Shown here piece after piece: positions 44,808-56,800 of a stretch of DNA of 64,000 nt. Position numbers and translations under genes: made by a program. Every line of letters begins with the position of its first letter. The stretch's first letter is position 1. The notes beneath the pieces are model-generated. The model had not been told where the DNA came from. It was given only the letters and a program-made list of their open reading frames with translations, and searched no databases. The stretch is from Stenocarpella maydis (taxonomy: Eukaryota; Ascomycota; Sordariomycetes; Diaporthales; Diaporthaceae), in the NCBI GenBank assembly GCA_002270565.1, contig NQMI01000025.1:248001-312000 (forward strand), in the 5' to 3' direction.

Positions 44808-47800
44808 GGCGGGCAGCGTATTTCTGCGAGATTGTCGTCAGACGGCTGGGCTGTTGCATTGGACTGGTCGCTTGGGGGCAGTGCATGGACTTACATTGCG
44901 CCACGGCAGACTGAAGGGGCGGGCGTTGCTCGCGAAAGAATGGGAAATTCCAGATTGCACTCGCATTAGAGTATTGTTGTCCCTTCGTCAGATATTCCCG
45001 AGCAGGCCACGGGAAGGGCGCGTGGATTCCATGCAGTCTGTGCAAGACGATGACAAAATAGTCGGCAAAAAAAAAAAAGATTTGAAGTTTCTTTATCGGC
45101 GGCTTGACACGATAAGGGATCCCTGCTCTCTCGCAGTCCAGATGTTCCTTGCTCACTCACTCTGTACCAGCCCACCCATGCCACCCTAGTGAGTGTTTCC
45201 TACTTGGTAGCCTAGCATGCAGACCAAGTTAGATACGTACCTAGATACCTGAGTATACCTTTGGTTGTTTCGACCCAACACTCGTATTAACGAAGAGAGC
45301 ATGTCTCGACCTTTTTCCTTGACGAGACCGCTCCGTACGTGGCCGGTTCCTCCCAACATGGCTCTGGATCGAACCTTGTTGAGGAATCCTGGGGGTGAAT
45401 CCGCGTGCATGGCCTATTCAGGTTGTCATCTAGCAGACCAGGCGGCCATTCGAGCTCTGATGAACACGGCAGCCACCAGAGCAGCGTGTTTGGCCACAAG
45501 CGAAATGCTGCCATTGGATGTATGCCCCACAATGGTAGGTTGCGTGAGCTGCGAGACAGCCAGCCGGTCAACCGGTGCTACCCTCTGATCCAACCCCCCC
45601 CATCTACCTCAGTCCCCGGCCCCTCTGTTCATGCTGTCCCCCCCCTCCCACGGTCCACGGCGCCGGTGGTGTGTACTCCGTAGTGCCGTCGACGGCAGCT
45701 GGCTGCGCAGGCACGCAGCAAGGGCATGAGGGGTGGCTGGGCCATGGAAGACGGGCAGACAAGAAAGCCAGCCAGGCAGCCAGCCGGGCATAAGAGGCTG
45801 GACGAGGAGGGAGAGGGAAGAGGAGGGCTTGGGCGGGGTGCCAGATGTGGAAGGGAAGCACAGCCGAGCAGCGAATCGCCGGGTGGGCTGCCGGCCAGGA
45901 AGGGCCGTCGCGACATCAAGGCCCAAGCAGTCGACCCAACCCAGGCCCGAATTGCGGCCTCAAGCTGGTCCCGAGGTGCGCCGCGAGCCAACCAGCTCGC
46001 CGATGTTGCCACGGCGCTGCTGGTGGGCTGCGCGGAGCATAGAGCCATGCATGCACCTGCAATCGAGCTGCATCACCTTGCAGCCCAATTTTCTACCTCG
46101 CCTTGAGCAACCCACACGACACAGCACCCAAGGCTACTACTTAGTATGTATCCGTACTCGCTACTCTCCGTCCGTACCAGCGCCGGTTCGATATAGCACA
46201 TGGTGCCAGACACACACACCACACACCACACACACACCCACATACCACGCCGGCTGCCTGCCTGCCTTGCCTTGCCTTGCCTTTGCCTTGCCTTGGACTC
46301 GGCTCCCCGACCTTAGCATTTTGCTCCTGACGAGTTCTGGTAGCTGGGGCCTGACCGTTCTGGTTCCAACTCTTTGCTACTGCCGCCATCATCATCATCA
46401 TCATCACCATCGCCCTCGTCATCCGCAGCCACCCTGTCTGCCCGACTTCATACGAGGGCCCCGCTCGACCTCCACCTGCACCGCATCTCCTCTTGCCGCT
46501 GCCGAGAGGCCCTTTGGAGACGACGTCCCTGGGTTTCTGTATCACGACACTGCGCCCTCATCCCTTGCAGCTCGTGGCTCTGGGTGCCAGGTAAAGAGCG
46601 CAGCCGTGGTTGTTGTTACTGGGCCTTTGTCTGGGGGTCGCACAATAAGACAGCCCACCGCCCAATCATCCCGAGCTGCTTGACCCCGCCGTTGAACATC
46701 GTGCATCGCATCTTCTCACTTGACCCTCTTCCTGCGCTTTTACTTCTCTCGGCCGCCAAAAAAGCCCCACGCCTTTACGACTTTGTTCTCCGATTGCCCA
46801 GGACCTGGACCGCCACGGCACGAACCGTTCTTCTTCAGCGAGCTTCCCTCGTCTGAGCCCCCCCCCTCTTGGTCTTGTTGCCCCCCGATCCGGGCCCGCT
46901 TGTTACGAGGTATGTATCTGTCGACACATCGCCAGGCCCCCAAGCCACCAAATCCTTAGCAGCAAGCAGTGTCAGGAGTCGAGTAACCAGCGCCCGTCTC
47001 CGTCTGCGTCTGCGTCTGCGTCCCCGCCCGCACCAGTCCCTGCAGTATCTTGGAGTGCCCAGCGGCAGCCTCACGTCTTCCTGCATACCTTACACTGCTC
47101 GCGACCTAGACGGCCCCAGACCGTCGTCGAATGCCCCCTGGAGCTGCTCGCGTTACGCGTTACAGATCACCCTCCAGGCGTCCGCCTGTTGGCCTGCATT
47201 GCACCGCAACTAGACAAAGTCTCCAGCCGGTTGTTGGCCCCCCTTCTGGCGGCTTCTACCGAGGGTGTCGTCTCTTCGCGTTGCCCCGCGGGTTCTGTCC
47301 TACGGGGCCGAAAAGGCATGCATGCATGGCAAAAAGATAGATCGGTCCGATCCACAGTCCTGCTTGGCTGGCGCTCCTCCATCGCCTGCCTATCTGAATA
47401 TTCAAACCTCGTCTCCTCGCATCTCTCTGCCACCCCGGGACTATGCTGTCCAAGTGCCCAATGTATTTCATATATTCACGCGCTCCTCACGTCTGCAACT
47501 GCTATTCTAAGCCCCGTCCCGCGTTTACAAGGTCTTGTCGTCCGTTCTGACAGCTCCACTCTAACGAATAGAACCCCAGTCCTAGCCGCTGCTCCCCTTC
47601 GCACGTCCCAACGCAAGGAACCGCCCCGCCAGACCCGTCCGGCATCGAATTTGTGCCCCCCCCCCCAATTTTTTGACGGTGGAGAGTTTTCGCGCTCACA
47701 TCACGCCGGCTCGCCCACCTCACTCAATATCTTTTCGATGCGTGGCAATAGACTCACGACAATCCGCTGATCGCATAAGAGTCCCGAGAGCCTCCTCTAG

Positions 47801-48095
47801 TTCTAGTGACTGCGTCGACTCCTCGCCCCAGCAGCCCTCTCCACCTGGCGTACCTTGCGAAGCCAAGACAAAAAAAAAAGGAAGATACCGTGGCGCAGGG
47901 ACCCTGAAAGCTGCCCGGCTGATCGCACACCCCGCGCTTGTCCGGTCGTCTCCTCTCGGCGAGCTCCCAAGATCACTCGACGCTCGGGCCCATACTCGCC
48001 GTCTCCATACATCACACCTCGATATCTCTCTTTCTCTCTCCTTGCCAGTATACACATCCAAGCTTGAGTTTTGAAGTGCCAAGTCGGCTTGTAAG
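44808..48095. other. 3.3 kb intergenic region
   Basis: It lies between RPA135 (-) and ARL8 (+), so it holds both promoters. Much of it is pyrimidine-rich on the plus strand with CA/CCTTG/CATCAT low-complexity tracts (for example 46205-46300 and 46385-46410). A plus-strand frame of 316 codons (45733-46683) is built from such tracts and lacks any domain. I recognise no gene; long 5' leaders or a non-coding transcript are possible. Confidence 0.45.
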
Positions 48096-49208
48096 ATGGC
48101 AGGCCTTTTCCGGAAGGTGTATGACTGGCTACTCAGAACTTTCTGGTAAGCCTACACCGTCGATAACATGTCCATGGTAGACCCACGGCTGCACAATGCA
48201 TCTTGCTTGCGCTGCGCGGGCGTCAAACAAACCATGTTGTCGTCTCGAGTAGCAGAATGTTTCTGATCATATTGCATAGGGCAACGGAGATGGATGTCAC
48301 CATGATCGGACTCCAGAATGCAGGCAAGACTTCCCTGCTAAGAGTGTTATCGGTAAGTCCCCGTTCCTGAGCTGAGTGCGACCACATAATCCTGACCATG
48401 GCATCTGCCAGGGCGGAGAATTCACCATCGAGTAAGCGCATTCTCTTTCTCCTCTTCTCATACTGCGGCAGTCGCTGCGACACCTGCAATGTCTTGGCCA
48501 AGGTCTCACCATCGCGGGCCTCACCCTTTGCAAGTCTGACTGATCGGGTCCGCTCGCAGTTCCATTCCAACAGTCGGTTTCAACATGAAGAAAGTACAAC
48601 AGGGACATGTGACCCTAAAGTGCTGGGATCTGGGAGGGCAGCCCCGATTTAGGACCATGTGGGAGAGGTACTGCCGCGGTGTCAACGCGATTGTCTTCAT
48701 CGTGGACATCGCAGACGTAGAACTCCTGTCTCAGGCGCGCGATGAGCTCCACTCTGTCATGAGCAGTCCAACCCTGGAGGGCATCCCTCTGCTCGTCCTG
48801 GGCAATAAGTCGGACCTTCCGGACAAGCTGACTGTTGATGAGCTGATTGATGCCATGGACCTGAAGAGCATCGGTCACCGAGAAGTGTCGTGCTATGGTA
48901 TCTCCGCCAAGGAAGAGACCAACCTCGACGCGGTTCTGCAGTGGTTGGTGAAGTTTTGCACCACAATGAAGGGCCCCGGCATCGAACGATCGTTTCTTTC
49001 TCTCGACTCGGCACTGCTTTGGGTAACCACTCCCGATCAAGTCAGTCGCTTCTTTTTGGCGCAGCGGGGGCCTCGTAACAACGGCAACGGGGGGGGGGGG
49101 CAAGCTCTGGGTTCGAAAAGACGTTTCATAACTTGGCCGGCAACGACCACTTCACACCAAAAATTCCCCACCACACGATTTCTTCGGAGGACAGGCGGCA
49201 TGGACTGA
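48096..49208 (+). CDS. ARL8: Arf-like GTPase Arl8
   Basis: A small GTPase that in animals recruits kinesin adaptors to lysosomes; in fungi a role on vacuoles or late endosomes is assumed. Exons 48096-48145, 48280-48352, a 20-nt micro-exon 48412-48431, and 48560 onward restore the canonical N-terminus [20 protein letters not shown]. All GTPase motifs are present: GLQNAGKTS (P-loop), IPTVGFN (switch I), WDLGGQ, NKSD and SAK. As in other Arl8 proteins there is no Gly2 for myristoylation. Homology ends at LDAVLQWL (about 48945). Beyond that the frame stays open to 49208 across a 12-base G run, which looks like unspliced intron or 3' UTR. A last intron with donor GTGAAG after QWL is likely, but its acceptor is ambiguous, so the C-terminal end is uncertain. 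Confidence 0.9.
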
Positions 49209-49744
49209 CTTGAACTTTGTTCGCCCGTCTGGGACTGCCCCAGATTGCGCCCCCTTTGTCCCCCAGCTCTGATTCCGAAGGACTTCGGCCGATATCGTTT
49301 TCATCGCATCAAAGGCAACGCCCCCACGGGCCGGAAGAGTATCTCTCGTCACCATCCAAACCGAGATGACTGATGCTCGGGAGGCCGCCTCGGGGACGAC
49401 GATAAGTCCACCTGGCTTTTCTTGAGTCTTTTGCTTGTTTTCCTTGCAAACATACCTTGCGAAACAACTTTTTATGCATGGCCTGCGACGCGCATGGGAT
49501 AGTATGGACATTCTGAGGGTTTGTGGTTGATATACCTGGGTAATCACATCAATGATGACGAAGCCATGAGCATGAGCCACACAGCATCAGCACGAGAATT
49601 ATATATCAGAAATCTCAATCACTTGATAAAGGATCCCCCCGTGACAGTATGAAGCCCAGGAGTGAGAGAGGAGTGAGAGGGATGAGAGGAATAATAGAAA
49701 ACACGTAGAAGTGAGATGTTGAGCCAGCAAAGAAAAGCGTGGTT

Positions 49745-49830
49745 TTGTGGAGATGGAACGGGTGGGATCGATCCTAGGACCTTGACAAAGATGGGAATTG
49801 CCCAGGGCTCAGACCAATCTGGTGCCCCGA
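49745..49830 (-). pseudogene. Possible tRNA remnant
   Basis: On the minus strand the order TTGGTCTGAGC (A-box-like), about 35 bases, CAAGGTCCTAGGATCGATCC (variable and T-arm-like) resembles a nuclear tRNA. The T-stem has only two good pairs, the anticodon arm does not fold, and the acceptor ends do not pair. At best it is a decayed tRNA. Confidence 0.2.
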
Positions 49831-50263
49831 CGTCGACGCGACGATGGAGGCGAGGCAAGGCAATCCCGGGAAGGTGGGAGGGCAGAGACAAACAGCGGCA
49901 CTGAGAGGCAAAGGAATGAGGATGCGGGTTCAGGAAGAGGTTCGGTTCGAGAGGGATGAGAGGAAGGGAGAGGATAGACCAAAAGGGAACGACAAGCAAA
50001 AGGATTGAAAGGGGGGCGCTTCTTGAAGTCTTACCCGTCTTGCGGCAAGTGTGAGTTGGCACGCCCTCATTCGCATCGCCAGAGCAGGAAGAAGCCCGTC
50101 TCAGGCGACTGATTGGCTGCCGAGCCGACGTGCTCCTTTTCACTATTTCCTTTCCACTCACGAATTGCTCATTTCCACCCCGTCCAAGCCAGCCCAGGAC
50201 CCTTCTTTTCTGCCCCCACCTGAAACCGAAACAAATCCCCGCGCGCGGCTCTTTTTATGATAC

Positions 50264-50299
50264 TAATAATAATAATAATTATAATTATTATTATTATTA
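50264..50299. repeat. Perfect 36-bp AT palindrome
   Basis: AAT units on the left meet ATT units on the right around the centre AATTATAATT (50277-50286). Every one of the 18 base pairs is complementary, and ATT units continue imperfectly to about 50325. The flanks are of ordinary GC content. Confidence 0.95.
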
Positions 50300-50850
50300 T
50301 CATTATTAGTTATTATTATTATTATTCTCATTGCTACTGCTGTGTGTGCTTCTGAGTGAAGGGAATCTGTCGAGTCTCCTCATCCTATCGCGCCGTGGGC
50401 AATGACATTGGAACCTTGTCGGTCTGGGGGTGGCAGGGAGGGGAGCAGCGTTGACGTGGTCGTGCATGATTGCAGCTTTGACAGCGCAGCAAAAAGCGCA
50501 CCAGCGGCCGGTCAGCGTGCCAGCAGTGGCAGCGTGCCCAGCGTGCCCCGGCCCCAGCGACAAGCGGGCCACCCTAACGACACGCGCGCACGACCTCGTG
50601 GTTCGTCCGATGGGACATCTTTGTGCTTCACCGGACTTCCTCGTGTGCCCCTCATCGACACCAACTCCTCTGATGAGGGGAGCGAGCCCAGCTTGCTTCT
50701 CGCTCTCTCTCTGACTCCCCACCCCAGGATTTACATGCGCGAGTACGTGTATGTCTCGGAGACTGGCGTTGTTCGCGGGTCTCTTATACGCCAGCTCTGG
50801 GGCGGCACACACCGGATTAGCTGTGTGTGTATGGAGCACTGCATACGTGC

Positions 50851-50870
50851 TTTTTTTTTTTTTTTTTTTT
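50851..50870. repeat. T20 homopolymer run
   Basis: Twenty consecutive T are followed by an AT-rich stretch (AATACAAGTATAAATAAAG). On the minus strand this could be an old poly(A) tail, but no recognisable gene body precedes it. Confidence 0.8.
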
Positions 50871-51978
50871 AATACAAGTATAAATAAAGTATATACGGCA
50901 AGTCACGTCCGATCCGCCGGCTTGGGCCGGGTTGAGACTGGCATGTGTCTGTTCTTTCCGTGAATCATTCCTCGGGGTCTCGGAGTGCATCCTGTCTGTG
51001 GCCGGTGAACAAGCGGTCGTCCTCTGCTCTACCATAGTAGTCTACCAAGTTGTGTGGCGGCGATGCCACGAGGGTTGTACCCTTCCCCTATTTTTGACGT
51101 CTTGGGACGTCTGCGACACTGTAAACTGTCTGGTCTAGTACCCGGCATTGAATGCGGTCACTCCTATGGCTTTCGCTTCCTACAGCTTGCCTGTGGTGAA
51201 CGAACGGCCTGGGGTGGGAGAAGGATGGATCGAGCCGAACATTTGCAGTCCGAAGGACCACCTGCTTGGCTGGCTATGCCGGCATGAATAAATCAATCAT
51301 CTTGCCGTTTCGCTACCAAATGACAGGATCGGACCGACCAGACGATTGTATTATCCAGTGTCATGGGTAAAAGACCGAAAGCCGAGTATCACATCAATAT
51401 GGACCACTGGTATTCCCCAACCTCCTCTGCCAAGCTGGCACGCCATTGACTGGTTTTGCTGGGACAAACGACAGTGTATCTGTCCCTCGCAGAAATTTGG
51501 AAGTCATTCAGGACGTGCCCAGTGCGGTGCCATGCATGCTGACGCTCTTGACAAGCCGTAAAGCTTAACATCGATCCAATCTCTTCCGTCGAACGCTGAA
51601 GCATCCTCTAGCCACCGCCCTCGACCTGATTTGACACTGTCAAGTGCCGTGGTAATTATGCGACTTGTTGCCGCTCCCTTTAAGGAAGCTCGTCGAGCCT
51701 TGGCTCTCCTTGGCAGCGGTGATCGACACGAATGGCCCGTCACGAAAAGGAACATGCCTCTTTGGGAAGGAGGCACCTGCTTTGCCCGGGCGCATCGACA
51801 GAGCAAAACACAGCTCAAGAGGCTCCGACGTGCCGGTATAAATTGACCGAGAAATGGAACACAAACAGGCATCTGGCGGTACGGCGCGAGCAAGAGACTT
51901 GTCCAAGAACCCCGCGAGTGCCATCCCGAGCCCTCTTTCACCACCGTCTTCTAAACATTTCCCTACCCGGGGACAAAG

Positions 51979-53174
51979 ATGAAGCCTCAAGTCCTCCTTC
52001 AGTTCCTCGGCCTCGTGGCGGCTGCGGTCCCTCCCCGCCCGGTGCTGGACGAAGAGACCTTCCTCATCCAGCTCGAGACAGAGCAGAAATGGGTGACTCA
52101 GGAGGAGAAGCGCAGCCTTCGCCTCGCAGGCACAGGCTTCATTGACAAGACCTACTCTTCAAACCTCGGCGTCTCCAGGCTGGCATCCGCGGCCAAGAAA
52201 TACACATACCCAACCTCGGCCTCACACGCCGCGGCAGTCAAGCCGCTCTTTAGCTCCCTGTCCACCGGCCTCCTGAAATCCAGGCTGACGACCTTCTCCA
52301 ACTACCAAAACCGCTACTACAAGGGCGGCTACGGCGCCCAGTCCTCGGCCTGGCTCCTCCAGACGGTAAACGAGACCCTCGTCGGGGCCGGTGCCACGAC
52401 CAAACTCGGCGCCACGGTCGAGGCGTTCCCGCACCCCCGGTGGAACCAGGACTCGGTCATCGCAACGATCCCGGGCAAGACGGCCACGACCATCGTCATT
52501 GGCGCCCACCAGGACAGCGTCAACTGGAGGGCGTCGAACCAGCAGACATCGCGGGCCCCCGGGGCAGACGACAACGGGTCCGGGTCCATGACCACCCTCG
52601 AGGCCCTCCGCGTCTACCTGACGTCCCCTGAGGTACTGGCCGGCGAAGCCGTCAACACGGTCGAGTTCCACTGGTACTCGGCCGAGGAGGCGGGCCTGCT
52701 GGGGTCTCAGGCGGTTTTCGAGGCCTATGCCTCCGAGGGACGTGATGTTGCTGCTATGCTTGAGCAGGACATGACGGGGTATTCTGCGGGTATGCAGACC
52801 GAGACCCTGGGCGTTGTGACAGACTACGTGGACGAGGACTTGACGGCCTTTATCAAAACCGTCGTGGATACCTACTGCGACATACCCTATGCGGAAACGA
52901 AGTGTGGTTATGCCTGGTGAGCTGACTTCCCCCTTTCGTGACCTTGTCGTACCTGGCGCGCATTACTGACTCCTCGGCCTTCAGCTCTGATTTCGCCAGC
53001 GCGACCGAGGCCGGTTATCAGAGTGCCTTTGTGATTGAGGCACCGTTCGAGAAGACCTCGCCGTACATCCACACGGACCAGGATACGCTCGCGACAGTGA
53101 ATTATAACCACATGATGCAGCATGGGAAGATGACCCTGGGTTTTGTGTATGAACTTGCCTTCACGGAGTTCTGA
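51979..53174 (+). CDS. LAP1: Secreted leucine aminopeptidase, peptidase family M28
   Basis: A zinc exopeptidase that removes N-terminal residues from peptides outside the cell. Exons 51979-52916 and 52985-53174 give 375 aa. A signal peptide (MKPQVLLQFLGLVAAAV) precedes a propeptide-like segment of about 70 residues. The two-zinc site is complete: His in GAHQDSVNW (about residue 177), bridging Asp in GADDNGSGS (about 197), catalytic Glu pair in WYSAEEAGLLG, Asp in LEQDMTGY and the last His in SPYIHTDQDT. The cysteine pair CDIPYAETKCGYACSDFAS matches fungal Lap1. The intron joins CGYA to CSDFAS in frame. DOP1 follows on the same strand after 0.7 kb. Confidence 0.93.
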
Positions 53175-53865
53175 TCGGTCGATTGGAGAAGACGTGGCAA
53201 TGGACCTGGCAGACCTTCTTTTTTTTCTTTTTCCCGACATGGATTATGTGTCCCTTCAGTGTTCATATTGCGAATGAATATATATAGAAGTGTATTCGTC
53301 GCCGTTGGGTGCTAGGCTTGAAGCTCGGGGGACATAACCGTGCGTGACATTCCTGGCAGCCCTGTCTTTGATTCCTGTGAACGCGTACTACCTACCTGCC
53401 CTGCGTTCTTAGGTAGCCACCCATCTGCCCATTGGGCAGATGGAGCTGGATATTTTTGACCGTTGATACTGTGATTAAATTACGGGGTCCTCGAACTGTA
53501 TAAAAATAGACAAGTAAAGAAATGGCTTCAGTAATAAAAGTCAAAAAGTGCCTGTTGAGTAAGGTACTTGGGCACAAGCGGCCGCCATCACCAAGGATGC
53601 CAGGGTTGCAGGGAGCTGCTCAGCGGCCAAGACTGGGCCCCAGAGCGCCCACTGTTCAACGAGGACCCCCTTGCTACAGGGTGTTTGACGTACTTCAAGA
53701 TACGCAAGCAAGCCCTCGGCGGACAAGTATCCCTACCTACTCTCCAGAATGCCTCAGCTGTCCTCCCATCGGCTCCTGGTGCAGCGATGAACTTGATGTC
53801 CACATCGAGCCGAGGGAACCCCATGTTCTCAGTCCCTAAGCCGAATACGCCTTGCGACACGGAAA
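53175..53865. other. Intergenic 0.7 kb
   Basis: Aminopeptidase 3' region and DOP1 promoter. No further feature was recognised. Confidence 0.5.
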
Positions 53866-56800
53866 ATGTCCCTTGAACCAGGCGCGCCCAGGTCGACCTC
53901 GCCTGACAGCTCTATTCGCGACTCACAGAACCCTCCGCGGCAATGGAGAAACCAACTCAGCGCTGGTAAGCCCCTACTCCGGTTTACATGCCTAGCGAGT
54001 GTTTGCACAAGTTGACTGACCTCTCGTGCGCTTCTAACCAGAGGATGACCCCCCGACCCAGGACAAGGCCTACCGCAAATATGCCGTGGGTGTCGACCGA
54101 GCCCTCACGCTGTTTGAGACCGCGCTGCAGGAATGGGCAGACTACATCTCCTTCCTGAACAGACTCCTCAAAGTTCGATGATATATTTGCCCCGAGATGC
54201 TTCGCGAATATAGCTGACTGTCGGAATACCCAGGCACTCCAAGCTCGGAACCACAACATACACACCGTTCCTGCCAAGGCAACAGTCGCGAAACGCCTGT
54301 CGCAATGCCTCAACCCTTCACTACCGTCGGGCGTCCACCAAAAGACCATCGAGGTTTATAATTATGTATTCACAATAATAGGAAAGGATGGCTTGTCGCG
54401 AGACCTCCCTCTGTACTTGACCGGACTTGCGCCGACTCTCTCCTTCGCCTCCCTATCCGTTCGGACCCCCTTCCTGGACCTCTTGGAACGCCATTTTCTC
54501 GACCTCGACCCGCGAGTTCTTCGCCCCGCCATGAAGTCTATCATCCTTGCTCTGTTGCCAGGATTAGAGGAGGAGACTGCGGAGGACTTTGATCGGACAC
54601 TGAAACTCCTGGAGAGCTTCAAGAAAGCCATACGGCCAGCAGGGTCGGAAGAGATCACGCCCATTCACTCGGCCGGAGATGACTTCTTCTGGCAATGCTT
54701 CTTCTTGGCGACCATAACAGGACACAGTCGCCGGCCAGGAGCTCTAGCCTACCTCGTGCGAAGCCTTCCCAAGCTGGGTCACACATTGACACCAGAGTCG
54801 CGCGATGCAGACAATTCAGAAGAAATCGAGCTATCATCTAAAATGGCCCAGCTAGTCACCACACCAGAACCCGGACTGCTGCTGCGATGTTTCGCCGCTG
54901 GTCTGGCTGATGAGCAGCTGCTCATCCAGAGGGGTTTCCTAGATCTGCTGGTGACCCACCTGCCCTTACACTCAAAAGTGCTCCAGGAGCGAGTCAAGCC
55001 AGGTGACCTGGAGCTTCTCTTGAAGGCCGCCGCCGGGGTCGTGACAAGGCGAGAAATGAGCCTGAACAGGAGGCTCTGGACTTGGCTCCTCGGCCCAGAC
55101 CCCCCTGCTGGTGAGACCGAAAGTGGGCTGGAATCCCCGAGCTCTCCCTCGGCACATCACAATGGACTGCTATCAACAAGGACAAGCTATTTTGAGGAGT
55201 ACGGCCTCGAGCCGCTCACAAAGTCGTTGCTGGCTTTGGTCAAGGACGCCCCAGAGAAGACTGCAGCTGAGAAGGCCCGTCCGTACCGCATTTGCTTGTC
55301 TCTGATGGACAGATGGGAGATCGGCGGGCTCGTTGTGCCTGAAGTCTTCCTTCCAGTCGTGGACAGCGTTAGGAAGTTCAAGGTTGGGGCCTCCAGCCAG
55401 TCGGAATTCGCTGAAGTCCTGCGTAGTGCCAGCACCTTCTTCGACGGTGTGGAAAGTGGCTTGATATATGGCGAGATCCTCGGCCAAATGGCCCAGGCCA
55501 TTGGTCCTGGGGGCTCTTCCACATCGGAGCGATCAGACAAGCTCGCGATGGTCCAATTCATAATTAAACACTTCAACATCAGGGAAGAAGAAATGGTCAC
55601 AGTTCACGCTCCGCTGACCGCTCTAGCAATATTTTGCATGATCGAGGACGCGAGGAGAAGAGATGACCCAGATACTCCATCTGAGGAGAAAGACGAACTG
55701 GTGACCGCGGCGCTTGGTATTGCAGCCGATCTCTTGGATATCGTTCCCGAGCGGGCGTTCCCATCAAAGGCAGAAGGCACGTCCTCAGACTCGACAGTTC
55801 TAGGAACATCGCAAAACCTGGACGTCTTGCTGAAAATAAGAGACTTCTACATTCACGAGCAGGGTAACCTGGACGTTTCGAAGCCGCCATTGACCCGCCA
55901 CGGTGTAGGAGAGCTCCTACTGCAAAAGTCGTGCAGTCTGGGGTGCGAGAGCCTAATGCGCAAAGAATCAGCAGCAGATCTCAGCGTTAAGTGCCGCATA
56001 CTGATGATGCTGATCTCGAAAACTCCACAAGACTCTCCATTCGATAATTTTCGTCTGCTTGCAGCCCTCCACACTTGCGCCTCGGAAGAAGGGTCATTGC
56101 GGTTTGTGACTTACTCTTCCATCCTCTCACTCTCCGCCCACTTGTTCTCTTACGGCCGAATCTCTCACAACGAACTTTCCGAACTTGTCATACCTCTGGT
56201 TCAGCATGCCTGGTCCTACTTGTCCGCGTCGAAGCCACGGTACCATGTCGAGGCTGTGAGGAGTCTTTGGCAACTCCAGAGCGTGCTGACCACGCAGAAT
56301 CGGGACATTGAGGCAGCCATTTGTGCTTTGATGAGCCAAAGTGATGTCAACGGAAATTTCCCTGTCCGACCTGCAGAGCCAGGTCGGAGGTTCAGCATCT
56401 TGTGGTCCCACAGTCTGCAGGACAACCCGCCAACTTCAGACAGGAGAAACTTGAAGAATTCATCACATGGAGATCTTTTGTCGTCGCCGAGGCTTGCTGG
56501 AATCGACAATTACGAGGTCATGCTGACCCGTCCACTATTCTTGATGCTCGACGCATTCTCGGATGAAAAGACTCAGCTCTTCATGGCGGCCAAGACGTGG
56601 CTCAACAGTCTTGTTGGCGTTGACAAGTGAGTCGATCCATCTTAGCTGCCCCACACTGATACTGATCCACGATGCGTAAGGATATTCTACATTTTCATCC
56701 TACAATTTTTGCAATTGCCATTTCTACGAAAGGCCCCTAGAGAAGGCACATCCCACGAGAGGAATGGCTTCAGCGAGGACGATGACCTAGACCTCTGCCA

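Larger units (their letters stand above)
49209..51978. other. 2.8 kb intergenic region
   Basis: It lies between ARL8 and the aminopeptidase gene. It contains an AT-only palindrome, a 20-base T run and a weak tRNA-like segment (listed separately). No supported protein gene; a minus-strand frame of 180 codons at 50161-49619 has no recognisable domain. Confidence 0.5.

Noticed and set aside
45733..46683. 316-codon plus-strand reading frame
   Set aside because: It is composed of low-complexity CA, CCTTG and CATCAT tracts, has no domain, and lies in a promoter-like region.
49619..50161. 180-codon minus-strand reading frame
   Set aside because: It overlaps the tRNA-like remnant, shows no domain, and its hydrophobic patches look incidental.
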